Assembly: GCA_002306745.1 (NCBI GenBank)
Contig: DBSW01000155.1
Location: forward strand, 1 to 57,208
Direction of reading: 5' to 3'
Length of the DNA stretch: 57,208 nucleotides
Source of the DNA: Dehalococcoidia bacterium UBA1332
GTDB lineage: Bacteria > Chloroflexota > Dehalococcoidia > Lucifugimonadales > Lucifugimonadaceae
The first letter of the stretch is position 1; the number at the start of each line of letters is the position of its first letter. Below the pieces are notes generated by a model that made no database searches, had not been told where the DNA came from, and worked only from the letters and a program-made list of their open reading frames with translations. The position numbers and the translations under genes are program-made. This document shows, one piece after another, positions 1 through 9,642 of the stretch.

Positions 1-1
1 T

Positions 2-136
2 CTGAAACTAGGTTGGCAGCCGCTCTTGTTTGACCAAGACCAGAAAACCCGATGGCAGCAAATTTTTTCCATCTTAAAGAAAACATTTTGCGAATCCGAC
101 TGGCCAAAGGTGCCGCCAATTATGCGCGATAAATAA
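2..136 (+). CDS. C-terminal fragment of an unidentified protein (5' end outside window)
   Basis: The second forward frame is open from the first base to a TAA at 134-136, giving 44 residues with a protein-like composition: several Trp, mixed charge, and an end rich in Pro and basic residues. It is followed by about 55 bases and then the methyltransferase gene on the same strand, so it could be the last gene of the same transcript. I do not recognise the family from this tail. A competing minus-strand frame (ATG at 84-86 reading left) exists but has no convincing ribosome site. Its identity cannot be settled from this window. Confidence 0.4.
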   Translation: MKLGWQPLLFDQDQKTRWQQIFSILKKTFCESDWPKVPPIMRDK

Positions 137-190
137 TCGCAAATCACTACATAAATCATCCCCTAAACCGCTACTTTGAAAGTTCTTATA

Positions 191-955
191 ATGCACTGGG
201 ATCCGTCTCAATATATGAAATTTGCTGATCATAGAATCCGCCCTGCAATAGATCTACTAAATCGTGTTGAATTGACACATCCTTCAACTATTTATGACCT
301 TGGAGCAGGAGCAGGAAACATAACTAAGATTCTAGCTAGTAGATGGCCTCAAGCACGTGTAACCGGAATCGATGAGTCAAAAGAAATGCTCAGTGACAAA
401 AAGTTAGCCACCAATATCGACTGGCAGGTCCGTGATATAAGATCATGGTGCCCCGAAAACCCCGTAGATCTGATTTTCTCCAACGCAGCACTCCATTGGT
501 TACCTGACCACGAAAGACTGTTCCCGAAATTGATGTCATTTGTTACATCTGGAGGTATATTCGCCGTCCAGATGCCCACAAACTTCAATGCACCTTCGCA
601 TTTGGCTATTTCAGAAGCCGTTCATAGCGGTCCGTGGCGGTCAAAAATCGAACGTCTCCTAAATCCTTCACCAGTTAAAACTCCTGACTTTTACATCAAA
701 TTGCTCATGCCGATGTGTGATTTGCTTGACGTGTGGGAGACCGAATACCAGCAAATTCTATTCGGTGATAACCCGGTAAAAGAATGGACGAAAGGTACTT
801 GGCTGAAACCATTACTAGATGCGCTAGAAGAGCCAGAGCGTAGTTATTTTGAGGAGTATTACGCCGAAATAGTCAGTAGGTCGTATCCAAAAGAAACAGA
901 CGGTTCAACAGTATTTCCATTCCGTCGACTCTTCCTGATTGCCAAGCGACAATAA
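191..955 (+). CDS. tam: trans-aconitate 2-methyltransferase
   Basis: SAM-dependent cytosolic methyltransferase that methylates trans-aconitate, the inhibitory by-product of cis-aconitate isomerisation. The N-terminus reads W-D-P-S-Q-Y followed by R-I-R-P-A, closely matching the start of E. coli Tam, so I take the ATG at 191 and not the in-frame TTG at 176; a GAAAG lies just upstream. SAM motif I is DLGAGAGN at residues 36-43, an acidic residue ends strand 2 (GIDES), and the NAALHWLPDH motif typical of Tam follows. Length is 254 aa, close to the 252 aa of the E. coli enzyme. The gene is convergent with the next one (12 bp between stops). Specificity is inferred from similarity only. Confidence 0.85.
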   Translation: MHWDPSQYMKFADHRIRPAIDLLNRVELTHPSTIYDLGAGAGNITKILASRWPQARVTGIDESKEMLSDKKLATNIDWQVRDIRSWCPENPVDLIFSNAALHWLPDHERLFPKLMSFVTSGGIFAVQMPTNFNAPSHLAISEAVHSGPWRSKIERLLNPSPVKTPDFYIKLLMPMCDLLDVWETEYQQILFGDNPVKEWTKGTWLKPLLDALEEPERSYFEEYYAEIVSRSYPKETDGSTVFPFRRLFLIAKRQ

Positions 956-967
956 TCAACACCTAAA

Positions 968-1855
968 TTACCTTTCTGGCGGGGGAGCCACCACTTCATC
1001 ATACGGGTGACGAGACTCGACCAAGTTCGAATGTTGAAAGACATCAAGAGCAGTCTCGTAAAGATCACGTTCAATAGTTATATCCCCTGACCATGTACCC
1101 ATCTTCTGATAAGCCTTAACCGCTTTCGCAATTGCTGACTCAGCCATATCTGGAAAGTAGCCTGCCTGTGCCCTTGCCACTTCCGCTGGATCGGTAGTGT
1201 TAACCCAGCGGCGAGAGGAACCATACGCAGCAGAAAATCGCTTTGCGTCATCAGTATCAAGCCAGTCCCACCGGCACACCAAGCTGGAGAATGCAACTGG
1301 TCCAATCACCTCACCTACCGAAGCAACTATATGCCCTTGACCTTCGTACTCAAGTTGTTGAGGAAATGCACCCTGTTCATGAAAATAATCACCGTGACCA
1401 CTACGCCATTGAGTCATCATCTCGTCACCGCCCAACGAATCAATATCGTCAACATCTGAAAGATCCAAATCTTTTTTGTAGGCTGCGTAGCGCAGCATCG
1501 CTTCTGGTTGACCGCCATGAACATGCAAAAATTTACCCATCAGAAGCTTGTCCCAAGTGAAACTCGAATCTGATTCTCGTGCAGCGACAAAAAAACCATC
1601 GTAGCGATTTATCTGAGCAAAATGTGCAAAAGGAGCGCTCTTACCCTGATCCAGTGGCGCCCAACTAGCAGAAACTGCGGCCTGTGCGACATCCATTCGG
1701 CCTGCAGCTACTTCCATTCCACTACTTCCACCAGCCGGAACGACATAGTACTCCCCCGTTAGACCTTCTTTTTCAAGAAATCCGCCAGCGATCGTACAAA
1801 TCATTGGGCTGTAAAACGCCGAATGCCGTGAGGCCATTATTTTTAGGTTAGTCAT
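968..1855 (-). CDS. NMT1/THI5-like substrate-binding-fold protein without signal peptide
   Basis: The 295-aa protein opens with features of the NMT1/THI5 (SsuA/TauA-type) periplasmic-binding fold: a first strand, then GGFLEKEGL (ligand-lobe helix), VPAGGSSGMEVAAGRMDVAQ, and a later GEVIGPVAFSSLVC segment. Such proteins normally bind pyrimidine precursors, sulfonates or similar small molecules for ABC import. Here there is no signal peptide or lipobox, and a TAG codon lies directly upstream of the start in frame, so no longer N-terminus is possible. No permease or ATPase gene is adjacent. It may be a cytosolic enzyme or sensor of the THI5 type. The ligand cannot be named. Confidence 0.7.
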   Translation of the reverse strand: MTNLKIMASRHSAFYSPMICTIAGGFLEKEGLTGEYYVVPAGGSSGMEVAAGRMDVAQAAVSASWAPLDQGKSAPFAHFAQINRYDGFFVAARESDSSFTWDKLLMGKFLHVHGGQPEAMLRYAAYKKDLDLSDVDDIDSLGGDEMMTQWRSGHGDYFHEQGAFPQQLEYEGQGHIVASVGEVIGPVAFSSLVCRWDWLDTDDAKRFSAAYGSSRRWVNTTDPAEVARAQAGYFPDMAESAIAKAVKAYQKMGTWSGDITIERDLYETALDVFQHSNLVESRHPYDEVVAPPPER

Positions 1856-2081
1856 CTATCCATCCAAATGGGCTTGTGTAACAAAATTAGCTACCTTGAA
1901 TAGAGTTTACGCTCTATATCTGATTATCTGTATACAAACAAACCGCTATAACATAAATCGCATATTAGGCCGATAATCAAATTACTGTCATTCCTATTTA
2001 CAGCAATAGTTGCGAACTCAGAACTTGAAATCGCTTAACTAATGCACCCATAAGTTTGAATATCGGTATGCTTGAAGATAT

Positions 2082-3899
2082 ATGGTTGACGGGACATCAA
2101 ATTCACACTCTTTATATAGCAAAAAGATACATGCGCTGACGTGCAAACTTGCTGGCATGTCCCCTCGTTGGGCAGCAGCAGTCGTTATCGTTATAACTGC
2201 AGTTTCATTAACAGCTATAGGATGCTCCATTGACGAATCCGCAACACCCACCCCAGCCACAGTCTCAACAATGACTTTAGCGCCCAGCGCTACACCCACA
2301 CCAAACTCAGATTCAACATCGACACCGCTTGCAACACCGACAGAAATCCCTTCACAGACCGAAGTGCCCGTTCACTACGACCCCGACTATAGTGGGTTTC
2401 TGAGATTCGCTATACCAGAAGGTCCCCCACACTATGATCCGCACCTAACGGTATCTTCCGCACTCTCCAGTTGGGGCGCTGGACTCGCGTACTCAAGATT
2501 ACTTAAGTTCGACACGTCAACTAGCCACACCAGCATAATCTGTGATCTATGCAAGTCGTGGGAACAGACCAACCCGCTAACTTTCAGATTCAAAATCCGT
2601 GACGATGTGCGATGGCACCAAATATCTCCTCCTCTCGGCCGAAACCTCACAGCACAAGATATAGCTTTCAGCTTAACTCGTATGGCGACTGAGGGTTATG
2701 CAAATGCTTCCATACTTTCAAATATCAATGAAATAAACGCTTTAGGAGACAAAGAATTGCTGATCAGGCTACATGCACCTGATTCAGAATTGCTCGAAAA
2801 ACTTGCTGACTCACATTCAAGAATCGTAGCCCATGAAACGGTCGAAACACATGGTGATCTCAGGCTCGGGCCAAGCGTTGGAACCGGTCCTTGGATCGCC
2901 ACAGAGGTCAGACCAGACTTCACACAACTTATCGCAAATCCTGACTACCATATCGGCAATATCCCATATCTAGATGGAATAGAAATACAAGTAATGCCAT
3001 CCCAATCGGTGAGGGTAGCCGGAGTCAGATCGAAGGTCATTGACATAGCACAAGCAAACTATGACCTGATTGAAAGTGCTAGAGAAGTTTTTTCGGAAAT
3101 AAATTGGATTGGAGTAGATAACCCAGCAGCGGGTATAGAAATTGCGATCAACACGAACAGGAAACCAATGAACAGTCGCCTATTGCGTACAGCGATGATG
3201 CTGACTTGGTCAGCTGCAGAAGATCCTCATGGATATCGCCCAACAACAGACAACTCAAATCCAACTCCTCAAAATCAACTTTCCAGCCTTGGTCTGCCAA
3301 CCATAGATTCCATAGTACCTATCGAAGTCCAGTTTGAATTCGACAACAGATTAAATGACCTAGATAAGGCAAAAACCATACTTTTAGAGGGTGACCTTAC
3401 AGTCGCGGAAAACGTATTGATCAAAGTCGGAGATTACGGACATCATTACATCAATCAGGCACATTTACTAGCCGAAGGCCTTGCAAGTATAGGAATCAAT
3501 GCTGAGATTGAAAAAATCTCAACAAGAATATTTGGCGATGAAGTCTGGCTAGCTGGAGACTACGACATCATGGTCGGTCCCCCCCCGCCAGTATCAAGCA
3601 CCACTGGATACCTATTTGCTGTCCACCATTCGAATGGTAGCTGGAATACGACTGGATACATAAACTCAGAAATAGATCGCCTAATTGAAACCCAAGCACA
3701 AGAATATGATCCAACGAAACGAGCTAGAATCCTTACAGAGATACAACACCTCATTCTTGATGGATCGCACCGGTTTATTTCTACTTACCGAACTAACCAC
3801 TGGATGTTCTGGGATTACGTAAAAGACTTCAATCCAAAAACACCAAAAGGCGACACAGAATTTCTAACACGAATATGGCTGAAGCCGAGCGAAAATTAG
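2082..3899 (+). CDS. Peptide/nickel-type ABC transporter solute-binding lipoprotein (SBP_bac_5 family)
   Basis: The 605-aa protein has a basic N-terminus, a hydrophobic segment at about residues 30-46 and a lipobox (L-T-A-I-G-C) near residues 43-48. A long Thr/Pro/Ser-rich linker then leads to a family-5 extracellular solute-binding domain. Typical family signatures are present: Y-D-P-H-L near the domain start, an R-I-R-D-D-V-R-W-H-like strand, and L-T-A-Q-D-I-A-F-S. It is expected to be anchored outside the membrane and to bind peptides or other organic ligands. No permease or ATPase gene is nearby. A second ATG at 2157 is an alternative start that still contains the signal. Its stop overlaps the convergent sufU stop by 4 bp. 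A C8 run at 3579-3586 lies in the coding region. Confidence 0.85.
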   Translation: MVDGTSNSHSLYSKKIHALTCKLAGMSPRWAAAVVIVITAVSLTAIGCSIDESATPTPATVSTMTLAPSATPTPNSDSTSTPLATPTEIPSQTEVPVHYDPDYSGFLRFAIPEGPPHYDPHLTVSSALSSWGAGLAYSRLLKFDTSTSHTSIICDLCKSWEQTNPLTFRFKIRDDVRWHQISPPLGRNLTAQDIAFSLTRMATEGYANASILSNINEINALGDKELLIRLHAPDSELLEKLADSHSRIVAHETVETHGDLRLGPSVGTGPWIATEVRPDFTQLIANPDYHIGNIPYLDGIEIQVMPSQSVRVAGVRSKVIDIAQANYDLIESAREVFSEINWIGVDNPAAGIEIAINTNRKPMNSRLLRTAMMLTWSAAEDPHGYRPTTDNSNPTPQNQLSSLGLPTIDSIVPIEVQFEFDNRLNDLDKAKTILLEGDLTVAENVLIKVGDYGHHYINQAHLLAEGLASIGINAEIEKISTRIFGDEVWLAGDYDIMVGPPPPVSSTTGYLFAVHHSNGSWNTTGYINSEIDRLIETQAQEYDPTKRARILTEIQHLILDGSHRFISTYRTNHWMFWDYVKDFNPKTPKGDTEFLTRIWLKPSEN

Positions 3900-4366
3900 G
3901 ATTTTACGCCAGCTATGTGATCTTTTAGAGCATCGTCTAAGCCGACCCAGCTTAGTAGAGCACATTTGATACGAACAGGAAATTTTCTAACGCCCTGGAG
4001 TGCCTCAATATCACCAAGAGTATCAGCTTCTTGATCAGTAATATTTTCTCCTTTTAGTAGGCGTCTTACAGAATCTACAGCCCCGTGAACCTGATCACTG
4101 GACTTGCCTTCAACTAGTTCAGCAAGCAATGAAGCTGATGCCTGTGAAATAGCGCAGCCACGCCCCGTTATGCCAACATGAGACACAATGTTTCGATCAA
4201 TCTTCATCTGGATACGAACTTCATCACCACAAAATGGATTATTAACTTCTAAATCAATATCAGGATTTTCAACTGCTGATGTATTCCTGGGACTACGATA
4301 ATGATCGAGAATAATCACTTCGTAAAGGTCATCCATTTGATCCAAACCGCTCATTCCACCTGTCAT
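3896..4366 (-). CDS. sufU: SufU Fe-S assembly protein (NifU-N-like, zinc-dependent sulfurtransferase)
   Basis: A 156-aa SufU/IscU-fold protein. The three conserved cysteines are visible at about residues 46 (NPFCGD), 71 (GCAIS) and 135 (RIKCALLSW), with Asp48 as the fourth zinc ligand. An insertion between the second and third Cys is typical of SufU and not IscU. SufU accepts persulfide from SufS and passes it to the SufBCD scaffold. It is last in the sufBCDSU operon, and its ATG overlaps the sufS stop in an ATGA, which suggests translational coupling. Confidence 0.93.
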   Translation of the reverse strand: MTGGMSGLDQMDDLYEVIILDHYRSPRNTSAVENPDIDLEVNNPFCGDEVRIQMKIDRNIVSHVGITGRGCAISQASASLLAELVEGKSSDQVHGAVDSVRRLLKGENITDQEADTLGDIEALQGVRKFPVRIKCALLSWVGLDDALKDHIAGVKS

Positions 4367-5622
4367 CGATTGAAATACCCTTCAGTTTCACTAATGCCAT
4401 TAACGAGCGCATCAACTTCCGATTTAGTGTTATAGATGTAAAAGCTAGCCCTCGCTGCTGCCACGACGTCGTAACTACGAACAAGGGGCATGGCACAATG
4501 ATGACCCGTTCGGATAGCAATCCCTTGTTGGTCTAAAGCAGTTCCCAAATCATGTGGGTGAATCGAATCATGAATAAAAGATATCACCCCGCCGCGCATC
4601 GAAGGATCTTTAGGACCAAGAATCTTTACGGTATCAAGAGATAGAATGCGCTCCATTGCATAAGCCGTAAGATCTTGTTCGTGCCGCCAAACGTTCTTCA
4701 TACCTAAACGACTCAGATAATCAACAGCTGCACCAGTCCCAAAAGCGTCAGCAATATTCGGAGTTCCCGCCTCAAACTTGTAAGGCAAATCATTCCAATT
4801 AGCGTCCTCGTAAGTGACCTCCAAGATCATATCCCCACCAAACATGTATGGAGGCATATCTTCCAGTAGGCTGACTTTACCCCATAGAACACCGATTCCA
4901 GTAGGCCCAAGCATCTTGTGCGCAGAAAACGCTAAAAAGTCAGCATCAAGATCCTGAACGTCCACGGGCATATGCGGAACGCTCTGGGCAGCATCAACCA
5001 TAATCACCGCCCCAACATCATGTGCTCGCCCAGCAAGCTCAGAAATTGGATTTACAGTGCCGAGCACATTGGACATATGAGTGACCGAAAGAATTTTAGT
5101 TCGCTCGTCTATAACCGTCATTGCGTGTTCTAGATCAATGATCCCATCACTATTGTGAGCGAAGTAACGAAGCTCTGCGCCTTTTTTGAAAGCGAGTTGC
5201 TGCCATGGAACTATGTTTGAATGATGCTCCATCGCTGTAATCACAATATTGTCGCCTGCAACAACATTATTTTCAGCCCAGGTCGCTGCCACCAAGTTTA
5301 GCGACTCACTCGTATTACGCGTCCATATAATTTCTTCGCTACGGGGCGCATTTATAAAATCTGCTACCTTCGAACGTGCAAGCTCGTAGCCATCCGTTGC
5401 CTCGATCGAAAGAGTATGTACGCCTCGATGAACATTAGCGTTTGTCTGTTCGTAGTAATCAGTCAATGATTTAATGACTTGATTAGGCTTCTGTGTAGTC
5501 GCTGCGTTATCCAAATAGACTAAATTTTGTCCATGGATTTTCCTTTGCAAAATTGGAAAATCTGCACGAATTGAATTTACGTTAAGCCCTGTAGATACAG
5601 TGTTTCCAGTCGAATCGATCAT
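4363..5622 (-). CDS. sufS: Cysteine desulfurase SufS (group II)
   Basis: PLP-dependent enzyme that removes sulfur from L-cysteine, giving alanine and an enzyme persulfide. It has 419 aa, usual for the family. The PLP lysine is in AFSAHKMLGPTG (about Lys236), the cofactor-contacting EHHSN and DAAQS motifs are intact, and the catalytic cysteine lies in RTGHHCAMPL (about Cys376), the group II pattern that depends on a partner such as SufU. Its start overlaps the sufD stop by 4 bp and its stop overlaps the sufU start by 4 bp, so sufD, sufS and sufU appear translationally coupled. Confidence 0.96.
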   Translation of the reverse strand: MIDSTGNTVSTGLNVNSIRADFPILQRKIHGQNLVYLDNAATTQKPNQVIKSLTDYYEQTNANVHRGVHTLSIEATDGYELARSKVADFINAPRSEEIIWTRNTSESLNLVAATWAENNVVAGDNIVITAMEHHSNIVPWQQLAFKKGAELRYFAHNSDGIIDLEHAMTVIDERTKILSVTHMSNVLGTVNPISELAGRAHDVGAVIMVDAAQSVPHMPVDVQDLDADFLAFSAHKMLGPTGIGVLWGKVSLLEDMPPYMFGGDMILEVTYEDANWNDLPYKFEAGTPNIADAFGTGAAVDYLSRLGMKNVWRHEQDLTAYAMERILSLDTVKILGPKDPSMRGGVISFIHDSIHPHDLGTALDQQGIAIRTGHHCAMPLVRSYDVVAAARASFYIYNTKSEVDALVNGISETEGYFNR

Positions 5623-6971
5623 GCGGTCCCTATCGTGTCAGATTCAGAAAGAAGCACGGGTATTCGCTCATCGGTAACGCGCTCAACGAAATCATATAGG
5701 GCGGTCGGTTCAAATTCGTTTAGCATCTCTTCAGCAAAGCCACGGACAAGAATCGCTTTTGCAGACTCTTCATCAACGCCTCTAGATTGCAGATAGAAAA
5801 GCGTGTCTCGATCTACATGGCCTGCTGTAGCACCGTGGGAGGCGGTAATGTCATCTGCGTAAATCTCAAGCGAAGGTTTAGCGTCTACTTCTGCTCCCCT
5901 TGACAGCAAAAGATTAAGATCTTTCTGGCTAGCATCCGACTTTTGTGCATCTCGCATCACAATAACTTTTCCGCTGAATACGGCTTGTGATTTACCAGAC
6001 AAAATCCCCTTATAGAACTGATCTGAAGTGCCACCAGGCTTTGCATGGGTCGTACTGATCTCTTGATCCTGATGTTGAACGCCGTTAGTCATGTAAAGGC
6101 CATGCAACGTACAACTTGCCCCCGGAGCATCAAGAAGTGAATGGATGTCATTACGAGCAATCTGTGCTCCGACTGCGAATGACGTCGATGTAAAATCTGT
6201 ATCACTCTGCTGGCTCACACGAGTAGTACCTAAGTGAAACGAAATCTCATTCTCCATTTGAACTCTGTAATGCCGCAGGCTAGAACTTTCACCTTGAAAA
6301 ATCTCTACTACTGGTGCCGAAAATTGAGATGTCGTAGCAATATTCAAGTGGGTCTCAATTAGAACTATTGAACTCCCAGCCCGTGCATCAACTAATAGAC
6401 GTGGATACACAGCTCGGCTTTCTACAGACTCCGAAGTTACGTGAACGACGTGAATCGGCTGTTCGATTTTCACACCTTCGGCTACCGATACATAAGCACC
6501 ATCATCAAGGAAAGCAGTATTCAAAGCTGAGAATGCATACTCCTCTTTTCCGGCAAGTGTAGCTAACAAGGACTTTAAGTCATCTGTTTCAGTTTCAATT
6601 GCTTCATTAAGGGAAATAAGCTGTAACCCATCTATGTCATTTATTCGAGAAAGCTCACTTGAAAATTTTCCGTCCACGACGACTAATGTGTGCCAATCAT
6701 CATCCCAAGGGGCAGAATTTTTTATCCGTGCAGTGGTTACAGATCCGGAGTGTCCCGCATAAAAATCAAGTGCAGTAAGCGGTTGAAGATTCGTGTATTT
6801 CCAGAGCTCATTACCACGACGTTTCGTAGGTATGCCGATCTCAGAAAAGGTCGACCAAGCCTGTTCGCGCAACTTTTTCACCCAATTGGGAGATGTTGCC
6901 TTTTCGACTGTGAATTTTTCGTACGCGGAGGAAAACTTATCGACAGCATCTGGTGATGTTACAAGCGTCAT
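5619..6971 (-). CDS. sufD: Fe-S cluster assembly protein SufD
   Basis: 450-aa SufB/SufD-family beta-helix protein that forms the SufBC2D scaffold with SufB and the ATPase SufC. The N-terminal region carries the W-x-x-L-R-x-x-A-W-like helix and a KRRGNELWKYTNL segment. The core contains repeated beta-strand segments, and the C-terminus has the family motif ASHGATAGHVDRDTLFYLQSRG, followed by a helix resembling the SufC-binding region. The gene starts 2 bp after sufC and overlaps sufS by 4 bp. Confidence 0.94.
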   Translation of the reverse strand: MTLVTSPDAVDKFSSAYEKFTVEKATSPNWVKKLREQAWSTFSEIGIPTKRRGNELWKYTNLQPLTALDFYAGHSGSVTTARIKNSAPWDDDWHTLVVVDGKFSSELSRINDIDGLQLISLNEAIETETDDLKSLLATLAGKEEYAFSALNTAFLDDGAYVSVAEGVKIEQPIHVVHVTSESVESRAVYPRLLVDARAGSSIVLIETHLNIATTSQFSAPVVEIFQGESSSLRHYRVQMENEISFHLGTTRVSQQSDTDFTSTSFAVGAQIARNDIHSLLDAPGASCTLHGLYMTNGVQHQDQEISTTHAKPGGTSDQFYKGILSGKSQAVFSGKVIVMRDAQKSDASQKDLNLLLSRGAEVDAKPSLEIYADDITASHGATAGHVDRDTLFYLQSRGVDEESAKAILVRGFAEEMLNEFEPTALYDFVERVTDERIPVLLSESDTIGTA

Positions 6972-6973
6972 TG

Positions 6974-7741
6974 TTAAGCGGTCACCTCAGATGTGGAAAG
7001 GTATTCCTTATAACCATCCTTCTCAACTTCAAGAGCGAGTTCAGGACCGCCTGTTTTCACAATTTCTCCATTTACCAAAATATGAACCACATCAGGAGTT
7101 ATGTAGTTCAGCAATCGTTGGTAATGGGTGACCACGATAAAAGATCGTTCAGGGGATCTCATGGAGTTAACTCCCTCAGCTACTATCCTAAGAGCATCCA
7201 CATCTAATCCGGAATCAGTCTCGTCCAGAATGGCCAAAGTAGGTTGTAAAACTTCGAGTTGAAGCATTTCGTTTCGCTTCTTCTCACCACCTGAGAATCC
7301 TTCATTAAGCGATCGCTTCACAAGTGCAGGGTTGATGCCGACAGCTTGAACCTTCTCGTCAAACAATTTTGAGAAGTTCCTGACCGACATTTTTTGTTCC
7401 CCTGTGGCCTCAGCCTTGGAATCCAACGCTGACTTGAGGAACTGCCAGGGGCGAACACCTGGAATTTCAGCTGGATACTGAAATGCAAGAAACATTCCAA
7501 GGTGGGCCCTTTGATCCGGAGCCAGATCGATAATCGATTGATTCTGAAACGTTATATCACCGCCAGTAACCTCATAGTCAGGTCGTCCCATTAAAACGTT
7601 GGCCAGCGTGCTCTTGCCTGAACCATTTGGCCCCATTATGGCGTGAACTTCACCTTTATTGACCGTCAGATCTATTCCATTCAGAATCTCTGAGTTTTCT
7701 ATGTCTATCACGGAGGCATGAAGTTTATTTATCTCAAGCAT
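6974..7741 (-). CDS. sufC: Fe-S assembly ATPase SufC
   Basis: 255-aa ABC-type ATPase of the SufBCD complex. Walker A is GPNGSGKST (residues 37-45), the ABC signature is FSGGEKKR (about 149-156), Walker B is LAILDETD (about 169-176), and a switch His follows in VTHYQRLL. The E-K-K-R-N-E signature extension is characteristic of SufC. There is no membrane partner, as expected for the soluble complex. It sits between sufB (64 bp upstream) and sufD (2 bp downstream). Confidence 0.96.
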   Translation of the reverse strand: MLEINKLHASVIDIENSEILNGIDLTVNKGEVHAIMGPNGSGKSTLANVLMGRPDYEVTGGDITFQNQSIIDLAPDQRAHLGMFLAFQYPAEIPGVRPWQFLKSALDSKAEATGEQKMSVRNFSKLFDEKVQAVGINPALVKRSLNEGFSGGEKKRNEMLQLEVLQPTLAILDETDSGLDVDALRIVAEGVNSMRSPERSFIVVTHYQRLLNYITPDVVHILVNGEIVKTGGPELALEVEKDGYKEYLSTSEVTA

Positions 7742-7805
7742 TTTTCGTTATGAGTCCCACATTTTTATTTACTTGTATAGTTCGGTCATGCAAATCAAAC
7801 TGTAA

Positions 7806-9269
7806 CTATCCGACAGCACCTTCGAGAGACACTTTCAACAGTTGGCTAGCTTCAAGGGCAAACTCGAATGGCAGTTCTTTAATCACATCTCTACTCCATC
7901 CAGTGATGATCATGTGATGAGCTTCTTCCTCTGAAAGCCCGCGAGCCATCAGGTAGAACAGTTGATCGTCACTCACCTTAGAAGTTGAAGCTTCATGCTC
8001 CAATCGCGCAGTTGGATTTCTAACCTCAATATATGGCACCGTGTGGGCGCCGCACTTATCACCAACAAGTAACGAGTCACATTGAGTGTGATTAACTGCA
8101 TTCTCAGCACCAGGCATAATCTGAACTTGCCCACGGTAGGTATTATTTCCCTGCCCTGCAGAAATACCTTTAGAAACGATCGTAGATTTGGTGTTTTTAC
8201 CTATATGAATCATTTTTGTGCCGGTATCAGCCTGCTGATGATTATTGGCAAGAGCCACTGAAAAAAACTCTCCTACCGAGTTATCCCCTCGTAAAATCAC
8301 ACTCGGATACTTCCAAGTGATCGCTGATCCCGTCTCAACTTGCGTCCACGAAATCTTAGAATTTTTGTCAGCGCGGCCCCGCTTAGTTACAAAGTTGTAA
8401 ACACCACCTTCCCCATCCTTCGTTCCCGGGAACCAGTTCTGTATCGTTGAGTATTTTATCTCGGCATCATCTAGTGCAACCAATTCGACTACGGCAGCAT
8501 GGAGTTGGCTGGTTTTTCGAAATGGCGCAGTACACCCTTCAAGGTAGGAAACGTAAGAACCCTTGTCCGCAACAATTAGAGTTCGTTCAAATTGTCCAGA
8601 TCCTTCCGTATTAATTCGGAAGTACGTCATTAATTCAATCGGACACTTCACTCCGGGTGGAATATACGCGAAAGAGCCATCGCTAAATACCGCCGAATTC
8701 AAAGCTGCGTAAAAATTGTCGGAGTGAGGGACAACAGAACCAAGGTATTTTTGAACTAGATCTGGGTAATTTTTTACCGCTTCGCTGAATGAGCAAAATA
8801 TAATGCCCAACTCACTAAGTTGCTTTTCCATAGTTGTAGCAACCGAAACTGAATCAAATACAGCGTCTACAGCAACACCGGCAAGAGCGGCCCGCTCTTG
8901 AAGTGGAATCCCTAGTTTTTCGAAGGTGTCGAGCATCTCAGGGTCAACTTCATCTAAACTTTTGGGCGCCTCACTCGTACCCTTAGGTGCTGCGTAATAA
9001 TAAATGTCCTGAAAATCGACTCCGGGATAATCGATCATCGCCCACTGTGGCTCACCTTGTCCTTGTTCGAGTTCAGACCAATGCTTATAAGCCCTAAGCC
9101 TCCAATCCAAAAGCCAAGCAGGTTCTTCTTTTTTGGCGGAGATCAGTCGAACTATGTCTTCGTTCAAACCTTTCGGAGCTAGATCCGTTTCTATATCTGT
9201 TACGAATCCCCATTTGTACTCACCACCTGATAAATCAGACTCGCGAGAAATCGTGTTTTGATTGGTCAA
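7806..9269 (-). CDS. sufB: Fe-S cluster assembly protein SufB
   Basis: 487-aa SufB, the scaffold subunit on which the nascent cluster is built. Recognisable SufB segments are [50 protein letters not shown] and, near the end, [22 protein letters not shown]. The start codon is TTG at 9267-9269, preceded by a GGAG about 9 bases upstream; no ATG fits. It is the first gene of sufBCDSU, transcribed from the 9270-9642 intergenic region. No regulator gene (SufR or an Rrf2-family protein) is adjacent. Confidence 0.96.
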   Translation of the reverse strand: MTNQNTISRESDLSGGEYKWGFVTDIETDLAPKGLNEDIVRLISAKKEEPAWLLDWRLRAYKHWSELEQGQGEPQWAMIDYPGVDFQDIYYYAAPKGTSEAPKSLDEVDPEMLDTFEKLGIPLQERAALAGVAVDAVFDSVSVATTMEKQLSELGIIFCSFSEAVKNYPDLVQKYLGSVVPHSDNFYAALNSAVFSDGSFAYIPPGVKCPIELMTYFRINTEGSGQFERTLIVADKGSYVSYLEGCTAPFRKTSQLHAAVVELVALDDAEIKYSTIQNWFPGTKDGEGGVYNFVTKRGRADKNSKISWTQVETGSAITWKYPSVILRGDNSVGEFFSVALANNHQQADTGTKMIHIGKNTKSTIVSKGISAGQGNNTYRGQVQIMPGAENAVNHTQCDSLLVGDKCGAHTVPYIEVRNPTARLEHEASTSKVSDDQLFYLMARGLSEEEAHHMIITGWSRDVIKELPFEFALEASQLLKVSLEGAVG

Positions 9270-9388
9270 AAATATTCTCCGTAAGAATTTTTAGGACGTT
9301 GCTAGTTATAAATATCCAGATACATAGGTGCCATATTGGAATAGAGAATCAGTCGATTTGTTATTCCTGACTCATTTGGTATGCATTT

Positions 9389-9417
9389 ATTTTAAAAGTG
9401 ACCACCGAAAGCGTCAA
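9389..9417 (-). promoter_or_regulatory. Candidate sigma-70 promoter for the suf operon
   Basis: On the minus strand TTGACG (9412-9417) and TAAAAT (9389-9394) are separated by exactly 17 bases, each one base from consensus, about 120 bases upstream of the sufB TTG. The 373-base divergent region 9270-9642 otherwise holds no gene I can recognise. It must also contain the gatB promoter, for which I found no good match. Confidence 0.45.
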
Positions 9418-9642
9418 CGAAATTCGTAACTGCAAACGAATACTGGTGCGCGTGCGAAAATCACTGCATTTAGGTACAACAAGGCGTGTTTTTGCTAGCG
9501 AACTAAAATTTCTTACGCGGTCAAGTCGACATTATTAAAATAAACTGATGTTATTTAAAGTTGCCAATGGAACAACGAAACTTGGTTTCACCCTAAATTA
9601 GACGCATCAATCACGATTTAAATAAGGAAGGGAACGACACTC

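Noticed and set aside
1..86. Minus-strand ORF start (ATG at 84-86) reading off the left edge
   Set aside because: It competes with a better plus-strand frame ending at 136, has no ribosome site and no family resemblance in 28 residues.
1900..1917. 6-bp inverted repeat ATAGAG-N6-CTCTAT between two divergent genes
   Set aside because: Short and AT-rich, as expected by chance in such a region; no pairing with a promoter or start codon.
6793..7131. Open plus-strand frames across the sufD/sufC junction
   Set aside because: They lie opposite two well-supported overlapping operon genes and encode low-complexity, non-family sequences.
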